Part shown: positions 15,959 through 23,924 of the stretch, piece after piece | Position numbering within the stretch: the stretch's first letter is position 1 | How the letters are laid out: each line of letters starts with the position of its first letter | Assembly (NCBI GenBank): GCA_003450815.1 | Contig: DMES01000074.1 | Coordinates: 1 to 32,426 of the forward strand | DNA: 32,426 bases | Direction: 5' to 3' | Source: Elusimicrobiota bacterium | Lineage (GTDB): Bacteria; Elusimicrobiota; Elusimicrobia; Elusimicrobiales; UBA9959 | Position numbers and translations under genes: made by a program | The notes under the pieces: model-generated | What the model saw: only the letters and a program-made list of their open reading frames with translations | Told to the model about the DNA's origin: nothing | Database searches by the model: none

Positions 15959-16828
15959 ATGCTCCTAAAACCGGCGATAGCGCAGTTCGTCATGCGCAAA
16001 CAAATTAATTTCAACGACGCCGCCTTCGTGGTGGTGCCGGTGCCTTATGAAAAAACCACTTCTTACGGCAAGGGCACAAAGCGCGGTCCCGCTGCGGTTA
16101 TTAACGCCTCCTATCAACTGGAACTCTGGGACGAGGAGACCAAAACCGAAACATGGAAAAAAGGGATTTTCACCTCGCGCCCGGTAAACTGCGCCCTGCC
16201 CGAAAATAAATTTTTCCCCGCGCTTGAAGAAACTGTGGAAGAGCTTCTCTCTTCCACTTCCGCTTTACCCTTTTTTATAGGCGGTGAGCATAGCGTAACC
16301 TTGGGACTGCTTCCCCCGTTTATAAAGCGGCATAAAAATCTTTCCATCCTTCATTTTGACGCACATGCGGATTTGCGTCCTTCATACAGGGGCTCGACCC
16401 ATAGCCACGCTTGTGCGGTTTACCCGTCCTCCCGCACCAACAAACTGGTGCAGATAGGCATACGCAGCGTGGGAGCGGACGAACGGAAATATCACAACAC
16501 GGGCTTGGTAAAAACGCATCTGATGCATGAAAATTTGGACTTTAAGAAACTGGAAAGGGATATATTGCGCGAGTTGACCGACACGGTTTATCTGACCATA
16601 GATGTGGACGGCTTTGACTCATCAGTAATGCCCGGCACCGGCACGCCGCAGCCGGGCGGCTTCATGTGGCAGGAAGCCATGACGCTTTTTAAGGCTATTT
16701 GTCTGAAGAAGAAGGTTGTGGGAGTAGATGTGGTGGAAGTGGCTCCGATAAAAGGCTCGCCGATAACAGAATTCAATGCCGCCAAACTGATCTACCGCCT
16801 GATGGGTTATCTCAGCGCTTTGCGCTGA
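15959..16828 (+). CDS. speB: Agmatinase (ureohydrolase family)
   Basis: Dimanganese ureohydrolase of up to 289 residues that splits agmatine into putrescine and urea. Metal ligands are visible: H111 in GGEHSVTLG, D134/H136/D138 in HFDAHADLR, and D215/D217 in TIDVDGFD, followed by PGTGTPQPGG. It follows the arginine decarboxylase, whose product is its substrate. The start is uncertain: ATG 15959 has no ribosome binding site and overlaps a -10-like TATAAC, while ATG 15992 (MRKQINF) also fits the family's usual N terminus. The last codons form a hairpin (CTCAGCGC / GCGCTGAG). Confidence 0.9.
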   Translation: MLLKPAIAQFVMRKQINFNDAAFVVVPVPYEKTTSYGKGTKRGPAAVINASYQLELWDEETKTETWKKGIFTSRPVNCALPENKFFPALEETVEELLSSTSALPFFIGGEHSVTLGLLPPFIKRHKNLSILHFDAHADLRPSYRGSTHSHACAVYPSSRTNKLVQIGIRSVGADERKYHNTGLVKTHLMHENLDFKKLERDILRELTDTVYLTIDVDGFDSSVMPGTGTPQPGGFMWQEAMTLFKAICLKKKVVGVDVVEVAPIKGSPITEFNAAKLIYRLMGYLSALR

Positions 16829-16848
16829 GAGTCATGAATCACAAATAA

Positions 16849-16871
16849 AAAAAGGTAGCGTCTACCTTTTT
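16849..16871. terminator. Bidirectional terminator, copy 1
   Basis: Arms AAAAAGGTAG and CTACCTTTTT flank a CGT loop. The A and T tails make it work in both directions, between convergent agmatinase and the hydrolase gene. A 22-base identical copy lies at 18143-18164. Confidence 0.85.
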
Positions 16872-16877
16872 GTCACT

Positions 16878-17942
16878 TCAGTTCTGGCTGAATTTTTCAG
16901 GCTTGGAAATAATCATCAACAAAAGCGTTTTGGTAAACCTGCGCCTGTCGAATTTCAGCATCTTATCCGCCGCCATTACCGGCACCATATGGTCCACACC
17001 AGGCAGCTTAATATAGTCGGAGCCCGGCAATATAGCGCTTTCCAGCGGCACCAGGCCGTCGTTAGCCAGCCCCTGTTTTAACATGTAGTCCCTTGGCAGT
17101 TCAAGCAGCGTATCTATTTTATTAGGTTCGTTATCCTTCCAAGACGCAAAAGATATCATATTAACTTTTGAAACCACTTCCCGGACGGTGCCGCGGCTTG
17201 ATTCCTGTAACCTGTTTCGTTCTTCGGGTGTGAGATTCAGCAGCGAGTCCACCGTTCCGCCGAAATGGGCAAGGATCTTCGCCATTGCCGCGGAGAGATA
17301 CTTGTTATCTTTGATGTACTCGGCTATCGGAGTGCCGCCAAAAGGGGTTTGTAGCGAAATAAACCCGCGCACATTGGGGAGAAGATCCTGGTTATCCGTA
17401 AGAGCCTGTAAAACGTACATTCCGCCGTCACTATGGGAAATTATAATAACGGGCTTATCCGAGTCCCTGATGTCTTTCGCTGTTTTTTTCGCGTTGTGCG
17501 CGGGAGGCATTGTTGAGTCTATATCCACCATCTTAAACTCCACTCCCAGCTCTTTAAGCAGGCTGATCTGATCGTTAAAGTAGGGGCCTGTCCAGACTTT
17601 TTTCCCGAACAAACTTATAGGCTGCACATAGCCACCGGTTAGAAATCCGCGCACAAACAGGACTTTGTACTTTCTGAGCTCGGTCTTCTCACTCTCTCCA
17701 AGCTTTAGGTCTATAGTGTCCCATGTCAGCCTGAACTCTTCAGTTAAATCCCGGCCCACTCTTGCGGGTTTGATAGCAACAGGAATCGTTCCGGAAGCGG
17801 CGCTATCGCCCTGGAGCGCGGCAATCTGCCCCGCCTGTTCCAGCTCCTTGAAAGATTCCGTGGCCATGTCCGGGCCGGTGCAATAAGCGTTTAATGAAAA
17901 AACGGTTAAAACAAGAAGCAACTGCGTTGTGCGGTATGTCAT
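16878..17942 (-). CDS. Exported alpha/beta hydrolase (lipase-like)
   Basis: About 354 residues. The N terminus (MTYRTTQLLLVLTVFSLNAY) looks like a signal peptide. A cysteine follows, but NAYC is not a good lipobox. The nucleophile motif is IIISHSDGGMYVLQAL, giving the Ser of an SHSxGG elbow. The triad is plausibly completed by Asp in ANDGLVPLESA and His in GVDHMVPV near the C terminus. FISLQTPFGGTPIAEYI is typical of PGAP1- or triacylglycerol-lipase-like hydrolases. The substrate is unknown. The frame is open to 18047, but AAAGGA with 7-base spacing supports the ATG at 17942. It is transcribed alone between two identical terminators. Confidence 0.82.
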   Translation of the reverse strand: MTYRTTQLLLVLTVFSLNAYCTGPDMATESFKELEQAGQIAALQGDSAASGTIPVAIKPARVGRDLTEEFRLTWDTIDLKLGESEKTELRKYKVLFVRGFLTGGYVQPISLFGKKVWTGPYFNDQISLLKELGVEFKMVDIDSTMPPAHNAKKTAKDIRDSDKPVIIISHSDGGMYVLQALTDNQDLLPNVRGFISLQTPFGGTPIAEYIKDNKYLSAAMAKILAHFGGTVDSLLNLTPEERNRLQESSRGTVREVVSKVNMISFASWKDNEPNKIDTLLELPRDYMLKQGLANDGLVPLESAILPGSDYIKLPGVDHMVPVMAADKMLKFDRRRFTKTLLLMIISKPEKFSQN

Positions 17943-18002
17943 ATATCTGTCCTTTGCGTATTCTGCATGTCGTCTGTTGGATACACAACTGCGCTTGTTT
18001 AT

Positions 18003-18031
18003 ATCATACACCGCGCGCAAGCGCCGGCCAA
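18003..18031 (-). promoter_or_regulatory. Promoter of the hydrolase gene
   Basis: On the minus strand TTGGCC (18026-18031) and TATGAT (18003-18008) are 17 bases apart. The leader is about 55 bases, which supports the start at 17942 rather than the upstream in-frame ATG. Confidence 0.5.
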
Positions 18032-18142
18032 GTGAACAGGTGCCCATAGGGTTACGGTATTAGGGCCTATGCGGGTTTGGGCCATTGGACTTCCACCTTC
18101 ATTTGAGGAATTTGGAATTGAAGGAGTGAGGGGGGCTTATTG

Positions 18143-18163
18143 AAAAGGTAGCGTCTACCTTTT
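18143..18163 (-). terminator. Terminator, copy 2, after the dehydrogenase-like gene
   Basis: Arms AAAAGGTAG and CTACCTTTT with a CGT loop. Including flanks, 22 bases are identical to the hairpin at 16850-16871. It ends minus-strand transcription from the gene finishing at 18221 and separates it from the hydrolase gene. Confidence 0.75.
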
Positions 18164-18220
18164 TTGAGGCAAAGACTATTCTTTCGCTATTTCCTATTCG
18201 CCATTTGCTCTTCGCTGCTT

Positions 18221-19330
18221 TTAATACGCGTCCAGTTTGTCGAATTCGGACACTTTCTTTTTTTCCAGCAGATGGGACAGGTCGCGGGCGTAGGCGAACG
18301 GCCCTTTCGGCCAGCCGAAAGCCAGCTTGACGGCGGTTTCAACATCGTATTCAGAGGCCATAATCTCGGAAGCCAGGATCTTCGCCTCGTCTATGATCGG
18401 GGACAGTATGCGGGTAAAAATCTCCTCTTTTGAAGTCTGCTTCAGGCCCAGGTATTTCAAAATATTTGGAAGCACCGGGTTTTCTCCCACTATTTTGCCG
18501 TCCTCGTAAATATAAAAACCTATGGTGGACTTGCGGCCCAGTTGGCCGTACTGCACCAGGCGCAGTTCGGTGGCTGAGGGCGCAAGTCGCTCCGGAGAGC
18601 CAAGCGCCGTATATATCTCCTGCGTTGCCTTGTAATCTTCGTCAAGCCCGATAAAATCAGCGGCTTCAAAGGGTCCGCAAGGCAACTGTCCAATTTCTTT
18701 GAAAGCGGCGTCTATCTCATACGGGCGGCCCTTGCCTTCTTCCAGAACCTTGAGTGCGCTGAGTATAAACGGCCTGAGCAGCCGCTCCACTATCTGGCCC
18801 GGATTATCTTTCACTATAACCGGGGTTTTGTTTATCTTTCTCAGCAAATTCAGACAGGCTTCAAGCGTTGTGTCGCCAGTATGGTCGGTTTTTACAAGTT
18901 CCACCAGCTGGTTTGAGCGCACGGGCTGCACAAAATTAAATCCCACAGTTAATTCTTCCGGCAGTTCGGTGTTCTCAATAAGCTTTTTAAGCGGTGTCAC
19001 AGAGCAGTTCGCGGCTATTACGCAGGATGGCTCAAGCACCTTTTTAAGTTTCGCAAAAAAAGCCTTCCGGTCCTCCATGTCATGCGGCAGGGTTTCTATT
19101 AAGATATCAGCTCCCTTAAACTTGGTAAGGTCCTGTATCCCCTCAATATTTGAAAATAATTCACCTTTTCCCTCGCGGGAAAGAGACCAGTTTATTTTAG
19201 CCAGCGACACGCCAAGGCTGTCCTTGAAATCATCGTAAATGCGCACCTGAAAGCCGTTCTGTAAAAATATTTCCGCTAAAGCCGTGCCCACGGCGCTTGA
19301 ACCGACAATGCCTATAGCTTTTATTTCCAT
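18221..19330 (-). CDS. 3-hydroxyacyl-CoA dehydrogenase homologue with altered active site
   Basis: About 369 residues with the FadB/HCDH fold: an NAD-binding N-terminal domain and C-terminal dimerisation helices, with an extra partial second C-terminal repeat (VKLAFGWPKGPFAYARD). Key positions are changed. The catalytic His of HFFNP is Asn (N132 in GFNFVQPV). The Asn of the PGFIxNR motif is Glu (PGQIVERLL, E182). The second Gly of GxGxxG is Ser (GSSAVG). The Glu partner (LVELV, E144) remains. It may be inactive, or act on another substrate. The start at 19330 has AAGGAG 10 bases upstream, so the open frame to 19372 is not used. The gene is terminated by the hairpin at 18143. Confidence 0.85.
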   Translation of the reverse strand: MEIKAIGIVGSSAVGTALAEIFLQNGFQVRIYDDFKDSLGVSLAKINWSLSREGKGELFSNIEGIQDLTKFKGADILIETLPHDMEDRKAFFAKLKKVLEPSCVIAANCSVTPLKKLIENTELPEELTVGFNFVQPVRSNQLVELVKTDHTGDTTLEACLNLLRKINKTPVIVKDNPGQIVERLLRPFILSALKVLEEGKGRPYEIDAAFKEIGQLPCGPFEAADFIGLDEDYKATQEIYTALGSPERLAPSATELRLVQYGQLGRKSTIGFYIYEDGKIVGENPVLPNILKYLGLKQTSKEEIFTRILSPIIDEAKILASEIMASEYDVETAVKLAFGWPKGPFAYARDLSHLLEKKKVSEFDKLDAY

Positions 19331-19399
19331 AAATACAATGCTCCTTGCCTGAAAAATGGCATCCTTTTGCACCCAAAAACCTAATCGGAATTTTTCGGG

Positions 19400-20998
19400 T
19401 TATGCCGTCTGAACTTCCTCAATGCGACGTATGCCGTCTTTGTTAAGCACGATCCTTATACGGTCGTAATGCATGCTTTCCCTGCCGTTCTTGGAAGCGT
19501 ACACATATTTCAGCACCAGGTTTACATGATAAACCCTTGGGCAGGGCACGATTGAGACCTCGCCGGAAACAGGATCGACCACGGGATAATCCACAAAAGG
19601 ATCGTCGGCCTGCTTTATAAAATTCTCAATGCTGAAGCGCATTATATCGTTTAAATCTTTGAGACGGTTATGGTGCCTGCGTATCCGCTCGGGATACAGG
19701 CGTATCTCTTTTTTGTACTTGAAAACGCGCTCCGGTTTGCCGTCCTCGTCAATGGAGGTGATGTTGTCAAGCCGCCGCAGGCGGGAAATATCCGCCGGCA
19801 CACTGCGCTCAGGCATGAAAGTGAACGCTTCTTTAAGTATGCCTATGCGCTCTCCGGTGGAGGGGTCTAGTATGCTTATTTTGCGGTCCGAAATCCAGCG
19901 CGTGAGGTTTTTGGAAAAAAGCACTTTCAGCCAATCCTTTATCCGGTCCTTGAACATATAACTGATCACCACGGCAAGCAGGAAAGGCAGGCTGTTAATG
20001 GTGTAGCGGTTCTGGACGTAAAATGTAACCAGCACGGCAAACAGCATGGCCACTCCCGCCGCCATGCTGAACAGTACCTGCGTTAGAGCTTGCCATTCGG
20101 AAATTGCTGTTTTAAGGTAGAGTACGCTTGAAATAAACTTTTTTAAAACCCCGCGCCGGTAAATAATAACCTCATTTCCTTTAAGGTCAGCAAGCACCGA
20201 AGGATAATTCATGGCCGCGCGGTAGCGCCCCTGCGCCACTATTACGGCCACAAGTTCGCTTTCAAGCTCTTTGAAACTTTCCCGCTCGCTTACATTTTTT
20301 CTCAATGCCTCAAGTACAGAAGTCAGGTATTCCTCTATTATCAGGCTGAAATATTCGTCAAAAAAAGCGAAGGTTTCCTTTATTACTGTGGGTACTGCGG
20401 GGTCTGCTACCGAGCTTCTAAGCATGGAAACGGTAGTCGTCAACTGCTTGATTTCCTCCAGGAAATTGCCCAGCGCTTCCGGCACGAATAACTGTTTGGT
20501 CTGGCTCCGCCCTTTTGGATCCAGAGCTTCAGTCCCAAAAGAGCGGTGCTGGTCTTTTTTTGTGGCGCCATAAGTTTCAAAACTCTCAATAAGCATCTTG
20601 GCGTGATCGCGTGTCTCGCCCCGAATAACGCAGCCCAGCAGCTTAAATTCGTCATAAACGGTTTTTACCAGCTCGCGGTCCTTTGAGCCGGCAAGTATAA
20701 GCGAAAGCTTTTCCCGTATGCGTTTTATCGGCGAGGTATCAAGCGACGGGTCGCAAAGCTTTAAGAGGCTAACCTTCGGGGTTTTAAAGCGGATATAACG
20801 CTGAATATCGTTGTAAAAATTTTCCTTGGAATAGGAATGCGGCCCTATATTAAGCGCCTTGGGTACGAAAAAATACGTTTCCACCGAATAGGCGCTCTCA
20901 AGGCCGGCGTCAAGGTCAATATCCAGCTTTATCTCAAAGCGGTGGCGGTCGTGGAATTTAACACGCGAGTCAAAAATATCGTTTTGGTCTTCTATCAT
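19400..20998 (-). CDS. Membrane protein of unknown function
   Basis: About 532 residues. I do not recognise the family. The N-terminal half is soluble, beginning MIEDQNDIFDSRVKFHDRHR, with YFFVPKALNIGPHSYSKENF and a segment YIRFKTPKVSLLK that look conserved. Two adjacent hydrophobic segments lie at about residues 308-329 and 336-350, followed by a charged soluble C-terminal half (KDRIKDWLKVLFSKNLTRWI onward). It looks like a hairpin-anchored cytoplasmic protein. The chosen ATG 20998 lacks a Shine-Dalgarno because a repeat element abuts it. The frame extends to 21016. It lies between xerD and the dehydrogenase-like gene, in the same orientation. Confidence 0.75.
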   Translation of the reverse strand: MIEDQNDIFDSRVKFHDRHRFEIKLDIDLDAGLESAYSVETYFFVPKALNIGPHSYSKENFYNDIQRYIRFKTPKVSLLKLCDPSLDTSPIKRIREKLSLILAGSKDRELVKTVYDEFKLLGCVIRGETRDHAKMLIESFETYGATKKDQHRSFGTEALDPKGRSQTKQLFVPEALGNFLEEIKQLTTTVSMLRSSVADPAVPTVIKETFAFFDEYFSLIIEEYLTSVLEALRKNVSERESFKELESELVAVIVAQGRYRAAMNYPSVLADLKGNEVIIYRRGVLKKFISSVLYLKTAISEWQALTQVLFSMAAGVAMLFAVLVTFYVQNRYTINSLPFLLAVVISYMFKDRIKDWLKVLFSKNLTRWISDRKISILDPSTGERIGILKEAFTFMPERSVPADISRLRRLDNITSIDEDGKPERVFKYKKEIRLYPERIRRHHNRLKDLNDIMRFSIENFIKQADDPFVDYPVVDPVSGEVSIVPCPRVYHVNLVLKYVYASKNGRESMHYDRIRIVLNKDGIRRIEEVQTA

Positions 20999-21000
20999 AC

Positions 21001-21024
21001 AAGTCACAGGTCTCAAGTCACAAG
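21001..21024. repeat. Short-word repeat (GTCACAA type) at a gene start
   Basis: Three degenerate heptamers of the type GTCACAA / GTCACAG run directly up to the start codon of the unknown membrane protein (minus strand). They use the same word as the element at 21988-22056 but no clear inverted arm is seen. Confidence 0.55.
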
Positions 21025-21095
21025 CCAGATGTTTTAGGTGTAAGATTTTGCAGTTTCACTATTTTTGCCTCTGTTAACGATTACTTCCTTCAGCT

Positions 21096-21983
21096 TCACT
21101 TATCCGGATGGTACTTTTCGTGCGCGATTTTTAAATCTCCTTTGTCTATGTGCGTGTAAATCTGGGTGGTGTTAAGGCTTGAATGCCCTAGCATCTCCTG
21201 AACGGAACGCAAATCCGCCCCGGCCTGCACCAGGTGGCTCGCGAAAGTGTGCCTGAAAAGATGTGGGTGCGGCATAATGCGCACCTCGGCTTCTTTGCCG
21301 AGACCCACAATATCTTTCCACATCTGTACGCGGCTCAGGCGCCGGCCGCTCTTGTTAAGGAAAAGTTCAGCGTCGGAACCCTTTGTGCCGAACTTGAGCT
21401 CCCTCGCCTCAAGATAATTCTTTAAAGTGCCAAGCGCCGCCTGGTTTACGGGTACTATTCGCTCCTTTGAGCCTTTGCCGAACACCCTCAGCCACCCGCT
21501 CTGGAAATTGACGGATTCAAGCCTAAGCATCAGCAGTTCCGTTATCCTTATGCCGGTGGAATAAAGCAGATCTACGGCTGCTGCTGTGCGCAGGCGCGCA
21601 AAATTGTTCCCTGCGGGCCTTGCCAGCAGTTTCTCCATGTCGCGGCGGTCCAGAAACCTGGGCACTTTTTGTGCCATCCTGGGCGCGCGAAAATTTTTAG
21701 TGGGATCTGTTTTCGCTTTGCCCTCAAGCAGCAGAAACCTGTAAAAAGCGCGCAGCGCCTCCGTTTTACGGAATATAGAGGAGGCTTTTAGCCCCTTGCC
21801 GCTTTTAAGGGACCAGAAGTATTCCTCTATAAACGGCGCCTCGGCTTCCGCGGGGGCGGTCCCGCGCTTTTCGCAGTAGAGCAAAAAAGCGTTCAGATCG
21901 CCCGCATAAGCCAGACAGGTGTTTTTTGAAAGCCCCCGCTCTACTGAGAGGTGCCTGTAGAATATGTTAGCGAGTTCGAGCAT
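21096..21983 (-). CDS. xerD: Xer-type tyrosine recombinase
   Basis: Site-specific recombinase of 295 residues, the usual XerC/XerD length, for resolving chromosome dimers. It has an N-terminal SAM-like core-binding domain (residues 1-85) and a C-terminal catalytic domain. All catalytic residues are visible: R146 (STGIRITEL), K170 (FGKGSKER), H241 and R244 (HPHLFRH), H267 (LGHSSLNTTQIYTH) and the nucleophile Y276. The C-terminal tail ending HEKYHPDK is more XerD- than XerC-like, but the assignment is not firm. It follows recA on the same strand. Its ATG directly abuts a repeat element and has no Shine-Dalgarno. Confidence 0.92.
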   Translation of the reverse strand: MLELANIFYRHLSVERGLSKNTCLAYAGDLNAFLLYCEKRGTAPAEAEAPFIEEYFWSLKSGKGLKASSIFRKTEALRAFYRFLLLEGKAKTDPTKNFRAPRMAQKVPRFLDRRDMEKLLARPAGNNFARLRTAAAVDLLYSTGIRITELLMLRLESVNFQSGWLRVFGKGSKERIVPVNQAALGTLKNYLEARELKFGTKGSDAELFLNKSGRRLSRVQMWKDIVGLGKEAEVRIMPHPHLFRHTFASHLVQAGADLRSVQEMLGHSSLNTTQIYTHIDKGDLKIAHEKYHPDK

Positions 21984-21987
21984 TAGA

Positions 21988-22056
21988 AGTCACAAGTCAC
22001 AGGTCACAAGTCACAAGCCGGAAAAATACCGCAGCTTGTTACCTGCAACCTGTAAC
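21988..22056. repeat. Short-word hairpin element (AGTCACA type) between recA and xerD
   Basis: Four tandem heptamers of (A/G)GTCACA fill 21988-22015. The 23-base arm 21996-22018 is complementary to 22034-22056 with about 5 mismatches, giving a 15-base loop. Arm and word composition follow the same plan as the other short-word elements. Confidence 0.7.
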
Positions 22057-22087
22057 CTTTAATTTAACCTGCCGATTACCGCCGTTC

Positions 22088-23161
22088 CTACTTTTTTACC
22101 TTTTCTTTTTTTTCAGCCGGCTTTTCTTCCGGTTTGTCTTCAGCCGCCGACTCCGCTGTTTTAGGCGCGGGCGGAAGGAATTTGCCTCTCAGTTCGGCTC
22201 CAAGCTCTGCGGCCTTATCTTTATGTTCCTTAAAATAGGCTTTGGCGTTTTCGCGGCCCTGTCCTATGCGCTCAGTTTTATAAATGAACCAGGTGCCGCT
22301 TTTTTCAAGCAAGCCGGTTTCCACGCCCATGTCGATAAGGCAGCCCTCGGTGGAAATTCCCTGGCCGTTTACCATTTCAAATTCAGCGTTGCGGTAAGGG
22401 GGCGCCACCTTGTTCTTTACCACCTTCACGCGTATGCGCGCGCCGGTTACAACATCTCCCTGCTTTATGGTTTCTATTTTCCTTATATCCATACGCACGG
22501 AGGCGTAGAATTTAAGCGCCAGTCCGCCCGGCGTGGTTTCCGGGTTGCCGAACATCACGCCTATTTTGTGGCGGAGCTGGTTGATGAAAATGACCGAGGT
22601 TTTGGTGGAGGATACTATGGAAGTGAGTTTTCGTAGTGCTTGGCTCATCAGGCGTGCCTGCAGGCCCACATGCGTATCGCCCATTTCACCTTCTATCTCG
22701 GCCTTGGGTACCAGAGCGGCTACCGAGTCGATGACGATGATGTCAATCGCGCCGGAGCGCACCAGCTTCTCGGTTATTTCAAGGGCCTGCTCGCCGGAGT
22801 CGGGCTGAGAGATAAGCAGGTTGTCAATGTCTACGCCTATTTTTTTGGCGTAAAGCGGGTCGAGCGCGTGCTCGGCGTCTATAAAGGCGGCCAGCCCGCC
22901 CTTTTTCTGCGCCTCGGCTATAACATGCAGCATAAGAGTGGTTTTGCCCGAAGATTCCGGACCATAAATTTCCATTACGCGGCCGCGCGGCAGTCCGCCA
23001 ACTCCAAGCGCCAGATCAAGCGACAGAGCGCCAGTCGGGATGGTTTCTATCTTCATCCTTGAAGCCCTGTCGCCCAGTTTCATAATGGCTTCTTTGCCGA
23101 AACTTTTTTCTATCTGCGCCAGCGCCACGTCAAGCGCCCTTGATTTCTCTTCTTTAGACAT
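22088..23161 (-). CDS. recA: Recombinase RecA
   Basis: ATP-dependent strand-exchange protein of 357 residues that also triggers LexA autocleavage where LexA exists. The Walker A motif GPESSGKTT is at residues 67-75. The core contains AFIDAEHALDPLYA, IIVIDSVAALVPKAEIEGEM, the L2-region segment FINQLRHKIGVMFGNPETTP, and GRENAKAY. The C-terminal tail is Lys/Glu-rich (DKPEEKPAEKKEKVKK) and longer than in E. coli. The start at 23161 has GGAGG 4-5 bases upstream. The roughly 110-base leader contains a perfect 11-bp palindrome. Confidence 0.98.
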   Translation of the reverse strand: MSKEEKSRALDVALAQIEKSFGKEAIMKLGDRASRMKIETIPTGALSLDLALGVGGLPRGRVMEIYGPESSGKTTLMLHVIAEAQKKGGLAAFIDAEHALDPLYAKKIGVDIDNLLISQPDSGEQALEITEKLVRSGAIDIIVIDSVAALVPKAEIEGEMGDTHVGLQARLMSQALRKLTSIVSSTKTSVIFINQLRHKIGVMFGNPETTPGGLALKFYASVRMDIRKIETIKQGDVVTGARIRVKVVKNKVAPPYRNAEFEMVNGQGISTEGCLIDMGVETGLLEKSGTWFIYKTERIGQGRENAKAYFKEHKDKAAELGAELRGKFLPPAPKTAESAAEDKPEEKPAEKKEKVKK

Positions 23162-23216
23162 ATGACCTCCGGTAGCTTATTTGGCGCTGCTTGCGCCATG
23201 TATATATCCTAGCATG

Positions 23217-23244
23217 CCAACGCGACAACGGTGTGTCGCGTTGG
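23217..23244. promoter_or_regulatory. Perfect palindrome upstream of recA
   Basis: CCAACGCGACA (23217-23227) and TGTCGCGTTGG (23234-23244) form an 11-bp perfect inverted repeat around a 6-base spacer, 56 bases before the recA ATG. A -10-like TATAAT on the minus strand at 23274-23279 would place it in the 5' leader. It does not match E. coli or Bacillus LexA boxes. It could be an operator or an mRNA hairpin. Confidence 0.5.
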
Positions 23245-23420
23245 TGTTACCTGTTTTTGTATAAAATCGCCAGATTATAATGTTATGTTAACCTATATAT
23301 TATAAGAAAAATAGGCCCCGGGCCGCACATTCATTTTTAACATCAAATTTGGGTGTTTCTAAAAAAGTGTGCGACAAGCCGGCACAGTTGATTTACAAGC
23401 AGATTGTGGGGTTGAGTTGG

Positions 23421-23924
23421 TCAGTGTTTTGGGTAGCGGACAGATACAACCTCAAGCCGGATATCGCCGGATTTTCTGGGCACAGATACTTTTTTTCCCG
23501 GGACCGCCCCCAGCAGGGCTCCGGCGAGCGGCGACGCCCAGTTCAGCCTGCCGGCATCCGCGTCAGCTTCATCCTCGCCCACTATATAAAACTCGCGTAC
23601 TGTTCCGTCTTCTTCCTTAACGGAGACTGCCGCTCCGAACCGCACATCGGAAGCGGATAGTCCACGGTTATCTACCAATATAGACCTCTTCAACTGTGCC
23701 TCATAATAAGCCAGATCCAGTTCTGTCTGGCTTAATCGCAGAGCCCGAGGCTCGTCCATGCGCTTTTCGCCCAGCAGGGCGGAGCGTTGAGCGGCAAGTT
23801 TCTCCACCCTGCCCTCAAGCCACGCCCTTCCGCCGGGAGTGACATAGTTGGGCCGCCCGCTAGGATGTCTCTTGCGGGGTTCCTCGGGGGCGTTGCTGTC
23901 CTCTTTAACAAAAGCCCGGCTCAT
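23421..23924 (-). CDS. GreA/GreB-family protein with atypical tip
   Basis: Protein of 167 residues of the Gre family, which binds the RNA polymerase secondary channel. The N terminus (MSRAFVKEDSNAPEEP, then NYVTPGG) and the C-terminal domain (FYIVGEDEADADAGRLNWAS, then PLAGALLG) are clear. The coiled-coil tip lacks the GDxSENADY-type motif of GreA/GreB that carries the two acidic residues needed for transcript cleavage; only RMDEP lies near that place. It may therefore block or modulate rather than stimulate cleavage. Its ATG overlaps the stop of glgB (ATGA), so translation is coupled. Confidence 0.85.
   Translation of the reverse strand: MSRAFVKEDSNAPEEPRKRHPSGRPNYVTPGGRAWLEGRVEKLAAQRSALLGEKRMDEPRALRLSQTELDLAYYEAQLKRSILVDNRGLSASDVRFGAAVSVKEEDGTVREFYIVGEDEADADAGRLNWASPLAGALLGAVPGKKVSVPRKSGDIRLEVVSVRYPKH

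Noticed and set aside
21988..22056. CRISPR-like reiterated repeats
   Set aside because: Units are only 7 bases, contiguous without unique spacers, and no cas gene is in the window.
23245..23280. E. coli-type LexA box upstream of recA
   Set aside because: Only a CTGT half is present. No ACAG at the required 8-base spacing, and no Bacillus-type GAAC-N4-GTTC.
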